A program made the position numbers and the translations under genes. The notes beneath the pieces are model-generated. The model was not told the DNA's origin. It was given only the letters and a program-made list of their open reading frames with translations, and made no database searches. 7,780 bases of DNA from Candidatus Dadabacteria bacterium (GTDB lineage: Bacteria; Desulfobacterota_D; UBA1144; Nemesobacterales; CSP1-2): positions 1-7,780 of the forward strand of contig JAKEHC010000077.1 in assembly GCA_022615255.1 (NCBI GenBank), in the 5' to 3' direction. How positions within the stretch are numbered: the stretch's first letter is position 1; each line of letters starts with the position of its first letter. Positions 1-5,143 of this stretch are shown piece after piece.

Positions 1-110
1 AGCGAGTGCTCACGGTTTTGCGGTGGTCGGTCATCGGCGCACTCACGAGCGCGGTGATCATGGCCCTTTACCGTTACTACATCATCACGTCGTCCGGCTT
101 CTCGGTTGGA
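1..110 (+). other. Non-rRNA sequence joined to the broken 23S gene; encodes a hydrophobic peptide fragment
   Basis: The 23S sequence expected just upstream of base 111 is among the most conserved in biology (the peptidyl-transferase strand containing A2602), and it is absent. Reading from base 3, the + strand is open up to a stop at 159-161. The part before the junction translates to a basic-hydrophobic peptide containing LRWSVIGALTSAVIMALYRY, which looks like one transmembrane helix with positively charged flanks. G+C is about 59%, above the genes to the right. The likeliest explanation is an assembly chimera or a rearrangement that fused a membrane-protein gene to the rRNA. A real insertion in the 23S gene is possible, but no LAGLIDADG or other homing-endonuclease motif is visible. 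The protein family is not recognised. Confidence 0.55.
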
Positions 111-407
111 TCGGTCCCTATCTACAGCGGGCGCAGGAGACTTGAGGGGGTCTGCTCATAGTACGAGAGGACCTGAGTGGACGAGCCTCTAGTGTACCAG
201 TTGTCGTGCCAACGGCAGCGCTGGGTAGTTATGCTCGGAAGGGATAACCGCTGAAGGCATCTAAGCGGGAAGCCTGCCCCAAGATTAGGTCTCCCGAACC
301 GTAAGGTTCTTAAAGGTCCCTCGAAGACTACGAGGTTGATAGGCTCTAGGTGTAAGCTCTGCAAGGGGTTGAGCTGAAGAGTACTAACCGACCGTACGCC
401 TTAACTG
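111..407 (+). rRNA. 23S ribosomal RNA, 3' terminal part (domains V end and VI)
   Basis: This is the last tenth of the large-subunit rRNA. Similarity starts at base 111, which aligns without gaps to E. coli U2605. The sarcin-ricin loop AGTACGAGAGGACC, the binding site of elongation factors, lies at 160-173. The conserved CATCTAAGCGGGAAGCCTGCC segment and the terminal stretch ending in ACGCCTTAACT follow. The mature 3' end is estimated at 405-407 by comparison with the E. coli end. The missing 5' nine-tenths would lie to the left, but bases 1-110 are unrelated, so the gene is truncated at an abrupt junction. The sequence is bacterial; I cannot assign a phylum. No 5S gene follows within the window. 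Confidence 0.95.
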
Positions 408-631
408 CGAGGTTTGAGAGTCCTCAAAAAATTCGCATGCTAGATAAGCTCAGCACAATATTTGATTGGCAAAGGATTTGATTGCATCCTCATTAATATT
501 TCATAAAAATTCTTGATTGAAGTAGAGGTGTTTAGACCTCGATCTAACCATAGTTAAATAACCCCTTACGAATTTCCTCTAGTATCACTCGTTTAATTAC
601 CTTCTCCGGTTCTATTTATGATTATTTTACT
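408..631. other. AT-rich intergenic region after 23S, no 5S rRNA
   Basis: No gene is visible. A 5S rRNA would normally sit here but none of its conserved blocks are present. There are two small hairpins: TTTGAG/CTCAAA (413-418 with 423-428, loop AGTC), followed by a short A run, and GAGGT/ACCTC (525-529 with 536-540, 6-base loop). Neither has a T tract, so neither is a convincing intrinsic terminator for the rRNA transcript. Confidence 0.5.
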
Positions 632-655
632 ATGGTATATACTGATATATACCAT
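632..655. promoter_or_regulatory. Perfect 10-bp inverted repeat, candidate autoregulatory operator
   Basis: The arms ATGGTATATA (632-641) and TATATACCAT (646-655) are exact reverse complements around the spacer CTGA. The right arm covers the first two bases of the preferred ATG of the nucleotidyltransferase gene (654-656). The second gene of that unit encodes a ribbon-helix-helix protein, a fold that binds short inverted repeats and often represses its own operon. Placement and symmetry therefore suggest an operator. The TATATA core could also form part of a promoter -10 element. That it is palindromic is seen directly; that it is bound by the RHH protein is inference. Confidence 0.55.
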
Positions 656-1118
656 GTTTATATATCGCTTGATTCAGGCGCTTAAAAGGAGAAAGGTAAA
701 TTACGCAATAGCCGGAGGATATGCTGTAGCGCTTCATGGGGCGGTAAGGGGAACAGTTGATATTGATCTTGTCATTCGGTTATCGAAAAAGAATTTTTTA
801 GCGGCTGACGCTGCATTGAAAGACCTAGATTTACAATCAAAATTGCCACTACAAGCAGCTGAAGTTTATGATTTTCGTCAGGAATATATAAGTAATAAAA
901 ATCTAATTGCTTGGAATTTTATTAATTTTAATAACCCTATGGAATCAGTTGATATCATAATTACTGAAGATTTACGAAACATGAAAGTAAAACGAATTCT
1001 TGTTGGAGATAAAATACTAAGGTTAGTCTCTATAGAAGATTTAATTAAGATGAAAAAAAGGAGTAGGAGACCACAAGATTTAGAAGATATAAAGGCATTA
1101 AGGAGTCTTAAAGAATGA
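654..1118 (+). CDS. Minimal nucleotidyltransferase-fold protein (toxin-antitoxin type)
   Basis: This is a 154-residue protein with a pol-beta-type nucleotidyltransferase core. The signature is G21-G22 followed by D36-I-D38 (GGYAVALHG, then TVDIDL), with D100 in the strand ESVDIII as the likely third acidic, metal-binding residue. The C-terminal part has the lysine/arginine-rich stretch and RRPQDLEDIKAL typical of AbiEii-like and MNT-like proteins. Members transfer nucleotides to RNA or protein targets and commonly occur in toxin-antitoxin or phage-defence pairs; the substrate here is unknown. An in-frame ATG at 618 would add a hydrophobic 12-residue leader, but it has no Shine-Dalgarno sequence and the family usually starts close to the GG motif, so 654 is preferred (it too lacks a clear ribosome site). 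The gene is AT-rich. Its stop overlaps the start of the RHH gene, implying translational coupling. Confidence 0.8.
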   Translation: MFIYRLIQALKRRKVNYAIAGGYAVALHGAVRGTVDIDLVIRLSKKNFLAADAALKDLDLQSKLPLQAAEVYDFRQEYISNKNLIAWNFINFNNPMESVDIIITEDLRNMKVKRILVGDKILRLVSIEDLIKMKKRSRRPQDLEDIKALRSLKE

Positions 1119-1360
1119 AGGCGATACAATATTTCTCAAAAGAATATTTGGAGCGGTGTAATTCCATGACACCGGAGCAAATCATTCAATTCCTCGAAGA
1201 TTTTAGAGCTCTCCATTATGATGCAAAGCCCCGTAAAAGCCGTCTGATAAGCATCAAGATCCCTGATAATCTGCTAAACGCCTTCAAAGCCAAAGCTAAA
1301 ATCCATGGAGTAAACTACCAGACACAGATAAAGAAGTTAATGAAAGATTGGGTGACATAG
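1115..1360 (+). CDS. Ribbon-helix-helix (CopG-like) protein, putative antitoxin/repressor
   Basis: This is an 81-residue protein. Its C-terminal half (about residues 43-80) fits the ribbon-helix-helix fold of CopG/BrnA-type antitoxins: a basic run PRKSR, a beta strand LISIKIP, a helix NLLNAFKAKAKIHG, then YQTQIKKLMKDWV. RHH dimers insert the strand into the DNA major groove. The N-terminal half (MTPEQIIQFLEDFRAL) is a helical extension of the kind that in other pairs contacts the partner toxin. The ATG overlaps the nucleotidyltransferase stop (ATGA), so the two are cotranslated. The gene order, enzyme first and DNA-binding protein second, is the reverse of many type II systems. It probably binds the palindrome at 632-655 and counteracts the nucleotidyltransferase, but both roles are inferred from context. 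Confidence 0.75.
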   Translation: MKAIQYFSKEYLERCNSMTPEQIIQFLEDFRALHYDAKPRKSRLISIKIPDNLLNAFKAKAKIHGVNYQTQIKKLMKDWVT

Positions 1361-1430
1361 ATAGGTAAGCTCTCTAAATAATTGGAATTACAGATATTAA
1401 CTGATTAGCAAAAAACATTACAGTTATCTA

Positions 1431-1459
1431 TTGATTTGATAATTACTTACCGATAATTT
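1431..1459 (+). promoter_or_regulatory. Possible sigma70-type promoter
   Basis: TTGATT (1431-1436) and TAATTT (1454-1459) are separated by 17 bases and lie about 120 bases ahead of the next gene. The region is AT-rich, so such matches arise easily by chance. No other element is apparent in this gap except the ribosome site at its end. Confidence 0.2.
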
Positions 1460-1563
1460 TTCACCTTATTGATTTCCAGAAACATTTTAACTACACTCCA
1501 GAATAAAGAATTTGGATACAAGAAGTTTCTAATAAATTCTTATGTTGAATTACTATAATTGAA

Positions 1564-1569
1564 AGGAGG
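1564..1569 (+). promoter_or_regulatory. Strong Shine-Dalgarno that decides the downstream start
   Basis: AGGAGG lies only 3 bases from the ATG at 1573 but 9 bases from the ATG at 1579. Normal spacing therefore picks 1579, giving a protein that begins MPSEQ instead of MIMPSEQ. Confidence 0.75.
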
Positions 1570-1578
1570 TTTATGATA

Positions 1579-1917
1579 ATGCCATCTGAACAAATCAAGA
1601 AATATGATGTGGCTTATTATGGTGGGGGAAAAAATATTAGCGCATATCCCTACCGAGCTATAATAGGCTTACGAAGGGATGACAATAGTCTGATTGGCGC
1701 AGCATATTTCCATCGTGACCCGGCGACTATGCCTGACACAGATAATCAGGGCCCCTCGGGCTACATCTCTTGTCATTACTTGTGGCAAGATTTTCAACAT
1801 ATTCTTGACATACTCCGGAACGAAAAGCCAGTATATATAGAGTTTGTTGCCGGAATTTGGAATCATGCCTCGATAAGGACATCAATTGAGCCTGTTGGCG
1901 AGGGCGAACCAGCCTAG
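1579..1917 (+). CDS. Small protein of unknown function
   Basis: This is a 112-residue protein I cannot name. It is soluble, with no signal peptide or membrane segment. Visible features are a tyrosine/glycine-rich start (YDVAYYGGG), a central strand pair YRAIIGLRRDD and NSLIGAAYFHRDP, a proline- and aspartate-rich loop, an aromatic helix (HYLWQDFQHILDILRNEKP) and a final strand PVYIEFVAGIWN. The alternation looks like a compact alpha/beta domain and the aromatic residues suggest a folded, conserved protein. A consensus ribosome site supports expression. It stands alone, 218 bases after the RHH gene and 226 before the cupin gene, so context gives no function. Codon use and ribosome site make it a convincing gene. 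Confidence 0.75.
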   Translation: MPSEQIKKYDVAYYGGGKNISAYPYRAIIGLRRDDNSLIGAAYFHRDPATMPDTDNQGPSGYISCHYLWQDFQHILDILRNEKPVYIEFVAGIWNHASIRTSIEPVGEGEPA

Positions 1918-1932
1918 CTCATTTAATGTAGA

Positions 1933-1954
1933 ACCCTTCAGCAATCTGCAGGGT
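1933..1954 (+). terminator. Hairpin after the unknown gene, weak terminator candidate
   Basis: ACCCT (1933-1937) pairs with AGGGT (1950-1954), and inside it CAG (1939-1941) pairs with CTG (1946-1948) around loop CAAT, with one mismatch between the two stems. It starts 15 bases after the stop codon, where a terminator is expected, but no T tract follows. Rho-independent termination is therefore doubtful. Confidence 0.3.
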
Positions 1955-1982
1955 ATCAGCATGCAAACAACCAAGCCATCCA

Positions 1983-2051
1983 GTCATTGCGAAGATATGT
2001 AGGGGCTGAACACCGTTCAGCCCAGTTTGCCGAAGGGGAGGGAGCAATCTC
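1983..2051. repeat. Intergenic repeat-like element with nested hairpin
   Basis: The outer parts GTCATTGCGAA (1983-1993) and GCCGAAGGGGAGGGAGCAATCTC (2029-2051) look like the two halves of a dispersed bacterial intergenic repeat of the form GTCATTGCGAG...GAAGCAATCTC, which I recall from several genomes. Between them lies a hairpin block (2003-2023) that is not part of the usual repeat. No second copy exists in this window, so its repeat nature rests on memory and not on internal evidence. Confidence 0.45.
2003..2023. repeat. Perfect 9-bp inverted repeat, 3-base loop
   Basis: GGGCTGAAC (2003-2011) and GTTCAGCCC (2015-2023) are exact reverse complements around ACC. The stem is GC-rich and would be stable in RNA or as single-stranded DNA. 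No T run follows (CAGTTTGCC), so it is not a standard terminator. It sits within the repeat-like element at 1983-2051. Confidence 0.7.
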
Positions 2052-2143
2052 AAAAAGACTCTAAGTAAGGTAACGTATTATTTCACCTTATTATACTGTC
2101 AAGAAAAGAAAGAGACTGCGGTTAGGACAAGGAGGAGTATTCA

Positions 2144-2614
2144 ATGGCAAACAATGAACCCTTTCTTCCCGAGGCAGAGGTGACTGTTCCAATCATTCAT
2201 CCGCCTGGATCAGGTAAAGTGGTCGGTGTTCTTCGCGATAAAAGCACTTTCAAGGTGCTCAGTGCTCAGACTGGCGGAGCTTACGCCATTCTGGAGCAAC
2301 AGATTCCTGCAGGTCATGGACCACCGCTGCATGTTCACCGCCACGAAACGGAGATTTTCTACATCTTGGAAGGGCAGTTCGAGTTGACTGTAGGCGGCCA
2401 GAAGATAGCGGCATCGGAAGGGGCAATAGCCGTCTGTCCCCGTAACATGCCACACACCTTCCGCAACATAGGGACGACGATAGGAAAACTGCTCTTGACC
2501 GTCATTCCAGGGCACTTTGCAAACTATTTTGTGGAAGTGGACGGCATACCCGATAACGACCGGAATGCTATCAAGGCGCTTTGTGCCAAGTACGGTGTCG
2601 AAATTTTGGAATAA
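2144..2614 (+). CDS. Single-domain cupin protein
   Basis: This is a 156-residue cupin_2-type beta-barrel. Motif 1 is G59-x-x-x-H63-x-H65-x4-E70-x6-G77 and motif 2 is G93-x5-P99-x4-H104-x3-N108, so the usual metal ligands (H63, H65, E70, H104) are all present and a mononuclear Fe, Mn, Ni or Zn site is expected. Cupins of this kind include dioxygenases, isomerases and sugar- or auxin-binding proteins; the substrate cannot be read from the motifs. There is no signal peptide, so it is cytoplasmic. The start is fixed by GGAGG at 2131-2135, 8 bases upstream of ATG. TATACT at 2092-2097 could be a -10 element, but no good -35 is seen. It stands alone and appears richer in G+C than the nucleotidyltransferase gene, which may indicate separate origins. 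Confidence 0.88.
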   Translation: MANNEPFLPEAEVTVPIIHPPGSGKVVGVLRDKSTFKVLSAQTGGAYAILEQQIPAGHGPPLHVHRHETEIFYILEGQFELTVGGQKIAASEGAIAVCPRNMPHTFRNIGTTIGKLLLTVIPGHFANYFVEVDGIPDNDRNAIKALCAKYGVEILE

Positions 2615-2629
2615 TAGGGTGCTTAACCA

Positions 2630-2656
2630 AGCGCTGTAGCCGGCCGGGGCTGCGCT
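2630..2656. repeat. GC-rich bulged hairpin after the cupin gene
   Basis: AGCGC (2630-2634) pairs with GCGCT (2652-2656), and AGCC (2638-2641) with GGCT (2648-2651), leaving a TGT bulge and a GGCCGG loop. It lies 15 bases past the cupin stop. An A run and not a T run follows, so it may protect the mRNA end or be a weak terminator; neither can be shown. Confidence 0.35.
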
Positions 2657-2746
2657 GAAAAAGTTGAAGCTTGAAAAATTGGCATAATGACTGAGCTTTA
2701 GTAAAAGGATATAGCCCACTTTATTTCTATTTTTTCAGAGGTGAAC

Positions 2747-3121
2747 ATGAAAAAAGAAACTCGTCCCAAATTTCTAGGCGGTGGAAATATAGCCATAAAG
2801 GTTCCGCCACATCAGTTTGAGTCAACCATTGTCTTTTGCCGTGATATAATTGGCTTAAAACAGCTTGATCAAGTAGGGCAATCCGTGGTGTTTGAATTCG
2901 GCATGAATCGCTTATGGATTGATAACGTTTCATCTATAAGCCAGGCTGAGATTTGGCTTGAGCTTAAAACACCTGATACGGCACAGGCGGCGGCATATCT
3001 CAGGGAGAACGGCGTCACTCGATGCGATGAAATTGAAAACTTACCGGAAGGCTTCAAAGGCTTCTGCATTTCAAGCCCTGCTTCGATTATTCATCTAGTT
3101 GCAAGTGATGAACAGACCTAA
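2747..3121 (+). CDS. VOC-fold (glyoxalase/bleomycin-resistance-like) protein, metal site incomplete
   Basis: This is a 124-residue protein with two beta-alpha-beta-beta-beta halves: GNIAIKVPP...STIVFCRDIIGLKQL...VVFEFGMNRLWID, then AEIWLELKTPDTAQAAAYLRENGV...GFCISSPASIIHLVA. The pattern fits the vicinal-oxygen-chelate superfamily (Glyoxalase/DUF-type). The usual first metal ligand, a histidine in strand one, is replaced by N14, and the final glutamate of the IEL motif is replaced by H116, so a classical metal-dependent glyoxalase or dioxygenase activity is doubtful; it may bind a ligand without chemistry. ATG at 2747 is chosen over the in-frame GTG at 2741 because AGAGG at 2737-2741 overlaps that GTG and lies 5 bases from the ATG. 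Its neighbours are a cupin and a second VOC gene. Confidence 0.8.
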   Translation: MKKETRPKFLGGGNIAIKVPPHQFESTIVFCRDIIGLKQLDQVGQSVVFEFGMNRLWIDNVSSISQAEIWLELKTPDTAQAAAYLRENGVTRCDEIENLPEGFKGFCISSPASIIHLVASDEQT

Positions 3122-3227
3122 CAATAGTTCAACTCTGACAAGCTAAAAGAACGCGCCGGTTTCGCTGTTATTTGTAAAGTGTCTGAAAACAACTTTCCAT
3201 TTACCTATCTCAGGAAAGTATGCGATA

Positions 3228-3338
3228 TTGCTTCGTTTCTTATCATTTATAGTGCTCATTGCTTACCAAATTTCTGCTATGCCGTCAAACGCTGAGGAAG
3301 TATTGAATGCAGTTGGTGTGTCTGAAGGTATATCGTAA
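3228..3338 (+). pseudogene. Possible 5' remnant of an exported methyltransferase-like gene
   Basis: This frame starts at TTG 3228 with AGGAA about 11 bases upstream (3212-3216) and reads 36 codons to TAA. It begins with a hydrophobic, signal-like segment (LRFLSFIVLIAYQISA) followed by NAEEVLNAVGVSEG. That second part resembles the stretch just before the S-adenosylmethionine-binding loop of class I methyltransferases (pattern ...VL.A.GV.EGM.V.D.G.G.G). The stop comes where that loop should begin, and I see no continuation in the next hundred bases. A decayed or truncated gene is the simplest reading. The rest of the 320-base gap between the VOC genes shows nothing else. The identification is tentative. 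Confidence 0.3.
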
Positions 3339-3441
3339 AATCTCCAAAATGGTATAGCAGTCTGCGATGAAATCAAAAACAAGATCAGAGTTTTCTTTAA
3401 CTCTTGATACGGTATTCAGTTGAGTTTAGACTAAGCTTCTA

Positions 3442-3816
3442 GTGACAATACGAGTCAAGAAATTAAACCATGTATTCATCTCAATCCCTGCAGGTGGAGA
3501 AGAAAAGGCGAGAGAATTTTATGGGAAAATACTAGGTCTTGAAGAGATCGAGAGACCAGATGCTATAAAATCAATTACCGTAGCCTGGTATAAGATCAAT
3601 GACATCCAGCTACATATTGGAGTCGAAAATGAGTTGCGTAAATCAAGGCGACACCTCGCCTTCGAGGTGGAGGGATTAGAGAAGGTTAAAGGGTATATGC
3701 TCGAGAATAAAGTTGAGATCAAGGATGGCATACCAATTCCGGGTAGAAATAGGTTCTTTTGTTTTGATCCATTTGGTAATAGAATTGAGCTACTTGAGAT
3801 GATAAGCTCAAAATAA
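3442..3816 (+). CDS. VOC-fold protein, glyoxalase/FosA-like
   Basis: This is a 124-residue member of the vicinal-oxygen-chelate superfamily with what looks like a complete metal-ligand set: H10 in the first strand, H58 (or Q56) closing the first half, H71 opening the second half, and E116 in the terminal RIELLEM. The stretch RFFCFDPFGNRIELLE matches the typical C-terminal signature of glyoxalase I, extradiol dioxygenase and fosfomycin-resistance enzymes, which act on vicinal oxygens of a metal-bound substrate. Which substrate applies is unknown. The start is GTG 3442: a stop lies at 3427-3429 in frame, no other start fits, and no clear Shine-Dalgarno sequence is visible, so expression may be weak. 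It shares the fold but little sequence with the VOC gene at 2747, so it is not a recent duplicate. Confidence 0.8.
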   Translation: MTIRVKKLNHVFISIPAGGEEKAREFYGKILGLEEIERPDAIKSITVAWYKINDIQLHIGVENELRKSRRHLAFEVEGLEKVKGYMLENKVEIKDGIPIPGRNRFFCFDPFGNRIELLEMISSK

Positions 3817-3853
3817 ATGAAAATAGAATAACCATGTTTGCTTGATAAAAAGT

Positions 3854-3858
3854 AGGAG
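3854..3858 (+). promoter_or_regulatory. Shine-Dalgarno deciding the CDGSH gene start
   Basis: AGGAG lies 10 bases ahead of ATG 3869. An in-frame TTG at 3842 would start upstream of this site and add nine residues (MIKSRRINI) of no domain value, so it is rejected. Confidence 0.65.
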
Positions 3859-3868
3859 AATCAACATT

Positions 3869-4513
3869 ATGTCAGAAAAAAGAGAATTTAGGGTTGTGAT
3901 AGAAGTTACAAAAAATGGCCCCTTAATTGTCAAGAATTTAGATAATCTTAGAAATTCCAGGAATGAACAAATTAAAACGAAACTAACCATTGCCTTATGC
4001 CGTTGCGGCCACTCGGCTAATAAGCCTTATTGCGATGGCACGCACGCAACTATTAAATTTTCAGGAGAAAGAGAAACTGATAAACCACTTGATAGAGAAA
4101 GGGCGTATGTCGGTGATGAAATAACCATTCACGATAATAGAGCAATATGCTCTCATGCGACTAATTGTGTCAGTGAACTTTCTTCCGTATTCAGCTTGGA
4201 TAAAAGACCGTGGATCAATGCCAGTGGTGCAGAGGTTGACTCAATTATCAATACAATCAAGGGATGTCCTTCAGGAGCGCTTAGCTATTCAATTGGTGAT
4301 GGTCACTATAGAGATTACGATAGAGAGCCGATGATTAGGATAGAGAAGAATGGTCCTTATCAAGTTACCGGCTATATTGAGTTAAAACACGAGCTTGATT
4401 TACAATCTCCTTCAAGGGAGCATTATACGCTCTGTCGTTGCGGCGAGTCTAAAAACAAACCTTTTTGTGACGGCAGTCATCACGGTATTTGTTTTAAGGA
4501 TGAAAAGAATTAA
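3869..4513 (+). CDS. Iron-sulfur protein with two CDGSH domains flanking a Fer4_19-like domain
   Basis: This 214-residue protein carries three predicted clusters. An N-terminal CDGSH domain has C44-x-C46, C55 and H59 in the pattern CRCGHSANKPYCDGTH; a C-terminal one has C189, C191, C200 and H204 in CRCGESKNKPFCDGSH. Each 3Cys-1His set holds a redox-active [2Fe-2S] cluster as in mitoNEET. Between them lies a divergent mono-cluster domain (about 80-145) with ICSHATNC (C94, C100), PWINASGAE and CPSGAL (C133), as in Fer4_19 proteins. No signal peptide or membrane anchor is present, so unlike mitoNEET it is cytoplasmic. Bacterial proteins of this layout are thought to act in electron transfer or cluster handling, with no fixed partner. 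It lies 52 bases after the VOC gene and 46 before the membrane-protein gene and could be cotranscribed with either. Confidence 0.9.
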   Translation: MSEKREFRVVIEVTKNGPLIVKNLDNLRNSRNEQIKTKLTIALCRCGHSANKPYCDGTHATIKFSGERETDKPLDRERAYVGDEITIHDNRAICSHATNCVSELSSVFSLDKRPWINASGAEVDSIINTIKGCPSGALSYSIGDGHYRDYDREPMIRIEKNGPYQVTGYIELKHELDLQSPSREHYTLCRCGESKNKPFCDGSHHGICFKDEKN

Positions 4514-4559
4514 TATGGAACTGTTACTTAAATAAGTTAAACCTCGTTTAGAGACAATC

Positions 4560-5051
4560 ATGAACCGAATAAACACAAAAATGAGACAGGTAGTAGATTG
4601 GAGTGCGGCTGTTTGGGCTGGTGTGATTAGTGGGGTTGTTTTTCTATTGATTAGTATGTTGCTTGCATATGTATATATAGGCAGCCCCTGGGTTATAACT
4701 CGTCTCATTGCTTCTATTGTTATGGGCCCGGACGTCCTGCCGCCACCTGCCACCTTTGATGCAACAATCTTTATCGTGTCAGTCATTATTAACCTGATCC
4801 TATCAATTGCTTTTGCTTGTATACTTGCTACCATCTTCCATCGTTGGGGCTTGCTGGTAGGGATTATCGGCGGTGCGTTATTTGGCTTAGCCCTATATCT
4901 TATTAATTTTTATACCTTCTCTATAATCTTCCCTTGGTTCTTTCTTATGAAAAGCTGGATTATGGTTATAAGTCATGTTGTCTTTGGCGCACTTGCAGGA
5001 GGAATTTACGAGGCTCTGGAGGTAGAGGAGTTCGTTCCTATCGAGGAATAA
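4560..5051 (+). CDS. Four-helix integral membrane protein of unknown function
   Basis: This is a 163-residue protein with about four transmembrane segments, near residues 15-40, 68-93, 95-117 and 124-148, and short soluble ends. The first loop contains GPDVLPPPATFDA; the C terminus is acidic (EALEVEEFVPIEE). Glycine-rich helix motifs (GIIGGALFG, FGALAGGIYEA) suggest tight helix packing. It resembles small inner-membrane proteins often annotated only as hypothetical; no transporter or enzyme motif is visible and I cannot name a family. No strong Shine-Dalgarno precedes ATG 4560 (TTTAGAGAC is weak); M8 at 4581 is an alternative start with no better site. The M48 membrane protease follows by 73 bases, so a link is possible but unproven. 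Confidence 0.75.
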   Translation: MNRINTKMRQVVDWSAAVWAGVISGVVFLLISMLLAYVYIGSPWVITRLIASIVMGPDVLPPPATFDATIFIVSVIINLILSIAFACILATIFHRWGLLVGIIGGALFGLALYLINFYTFSIIFPWFFLMKSWIMVISHVVFGALAGGIYEALEVEEFVPIEE

Positions 5052-5104
5052 TGCTTACGAAGAAATATGAATTCTATGTCTGACTTTTAATGGAGAGCTT
5101 TAAA

Positions 5105-5143
5105 ATGAGCTTGAAGGAGCCAATATGTACAGACGAAGGTTAA
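5105..5143 (+). CDS. Possible 12-codon upstream ORF overlapping the M48 start
   Basis: ATG 5105 has GGAG at 5092-5095, 9 bases upstream, and encodes MSLKEPICTDEG before TAA at 5141-5143. It overlaps the first 19 bases of the M48 gene in another frame and contains that gene's ribosome site. Ribosomes on it would cover the site, so it could tune protease translation. It may equally be chance. Confidence 0.2.
   Translation: MSLKEPICTDEG

Noticed and set aside
122..364. 80-codon open frame on the - strand
   Set aside because: It lies entirely within conserved 23S rRNA sequence.
618..653. Upstream start for the nucleotidyltransferase
   Set aside because: It would add a hydrophobic leader without a ribosome site and would place the palindrome inside the coding region; the family starts close to the GG motif.
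2705..2716. AAGGATATAGCC shared with 7499-7510
   Set aside because: Twelve bases in AT-rich intergenic DNA with unrelated flanks is most likely coincidence.
2210..2719. 169-codon open frame on the - strand
   Set aside because: It is antisense to the cupin gene, which has all cupin motifs and a strong ribosome site; the antisense peptide has no recognisable domain.
4412..4834. 140-codon open frame on the - strand
   Set aside because: It spans the end of the CDGSH gene and the start of the membrane-protein gene antisense, with no motif and no credible ribosome site.
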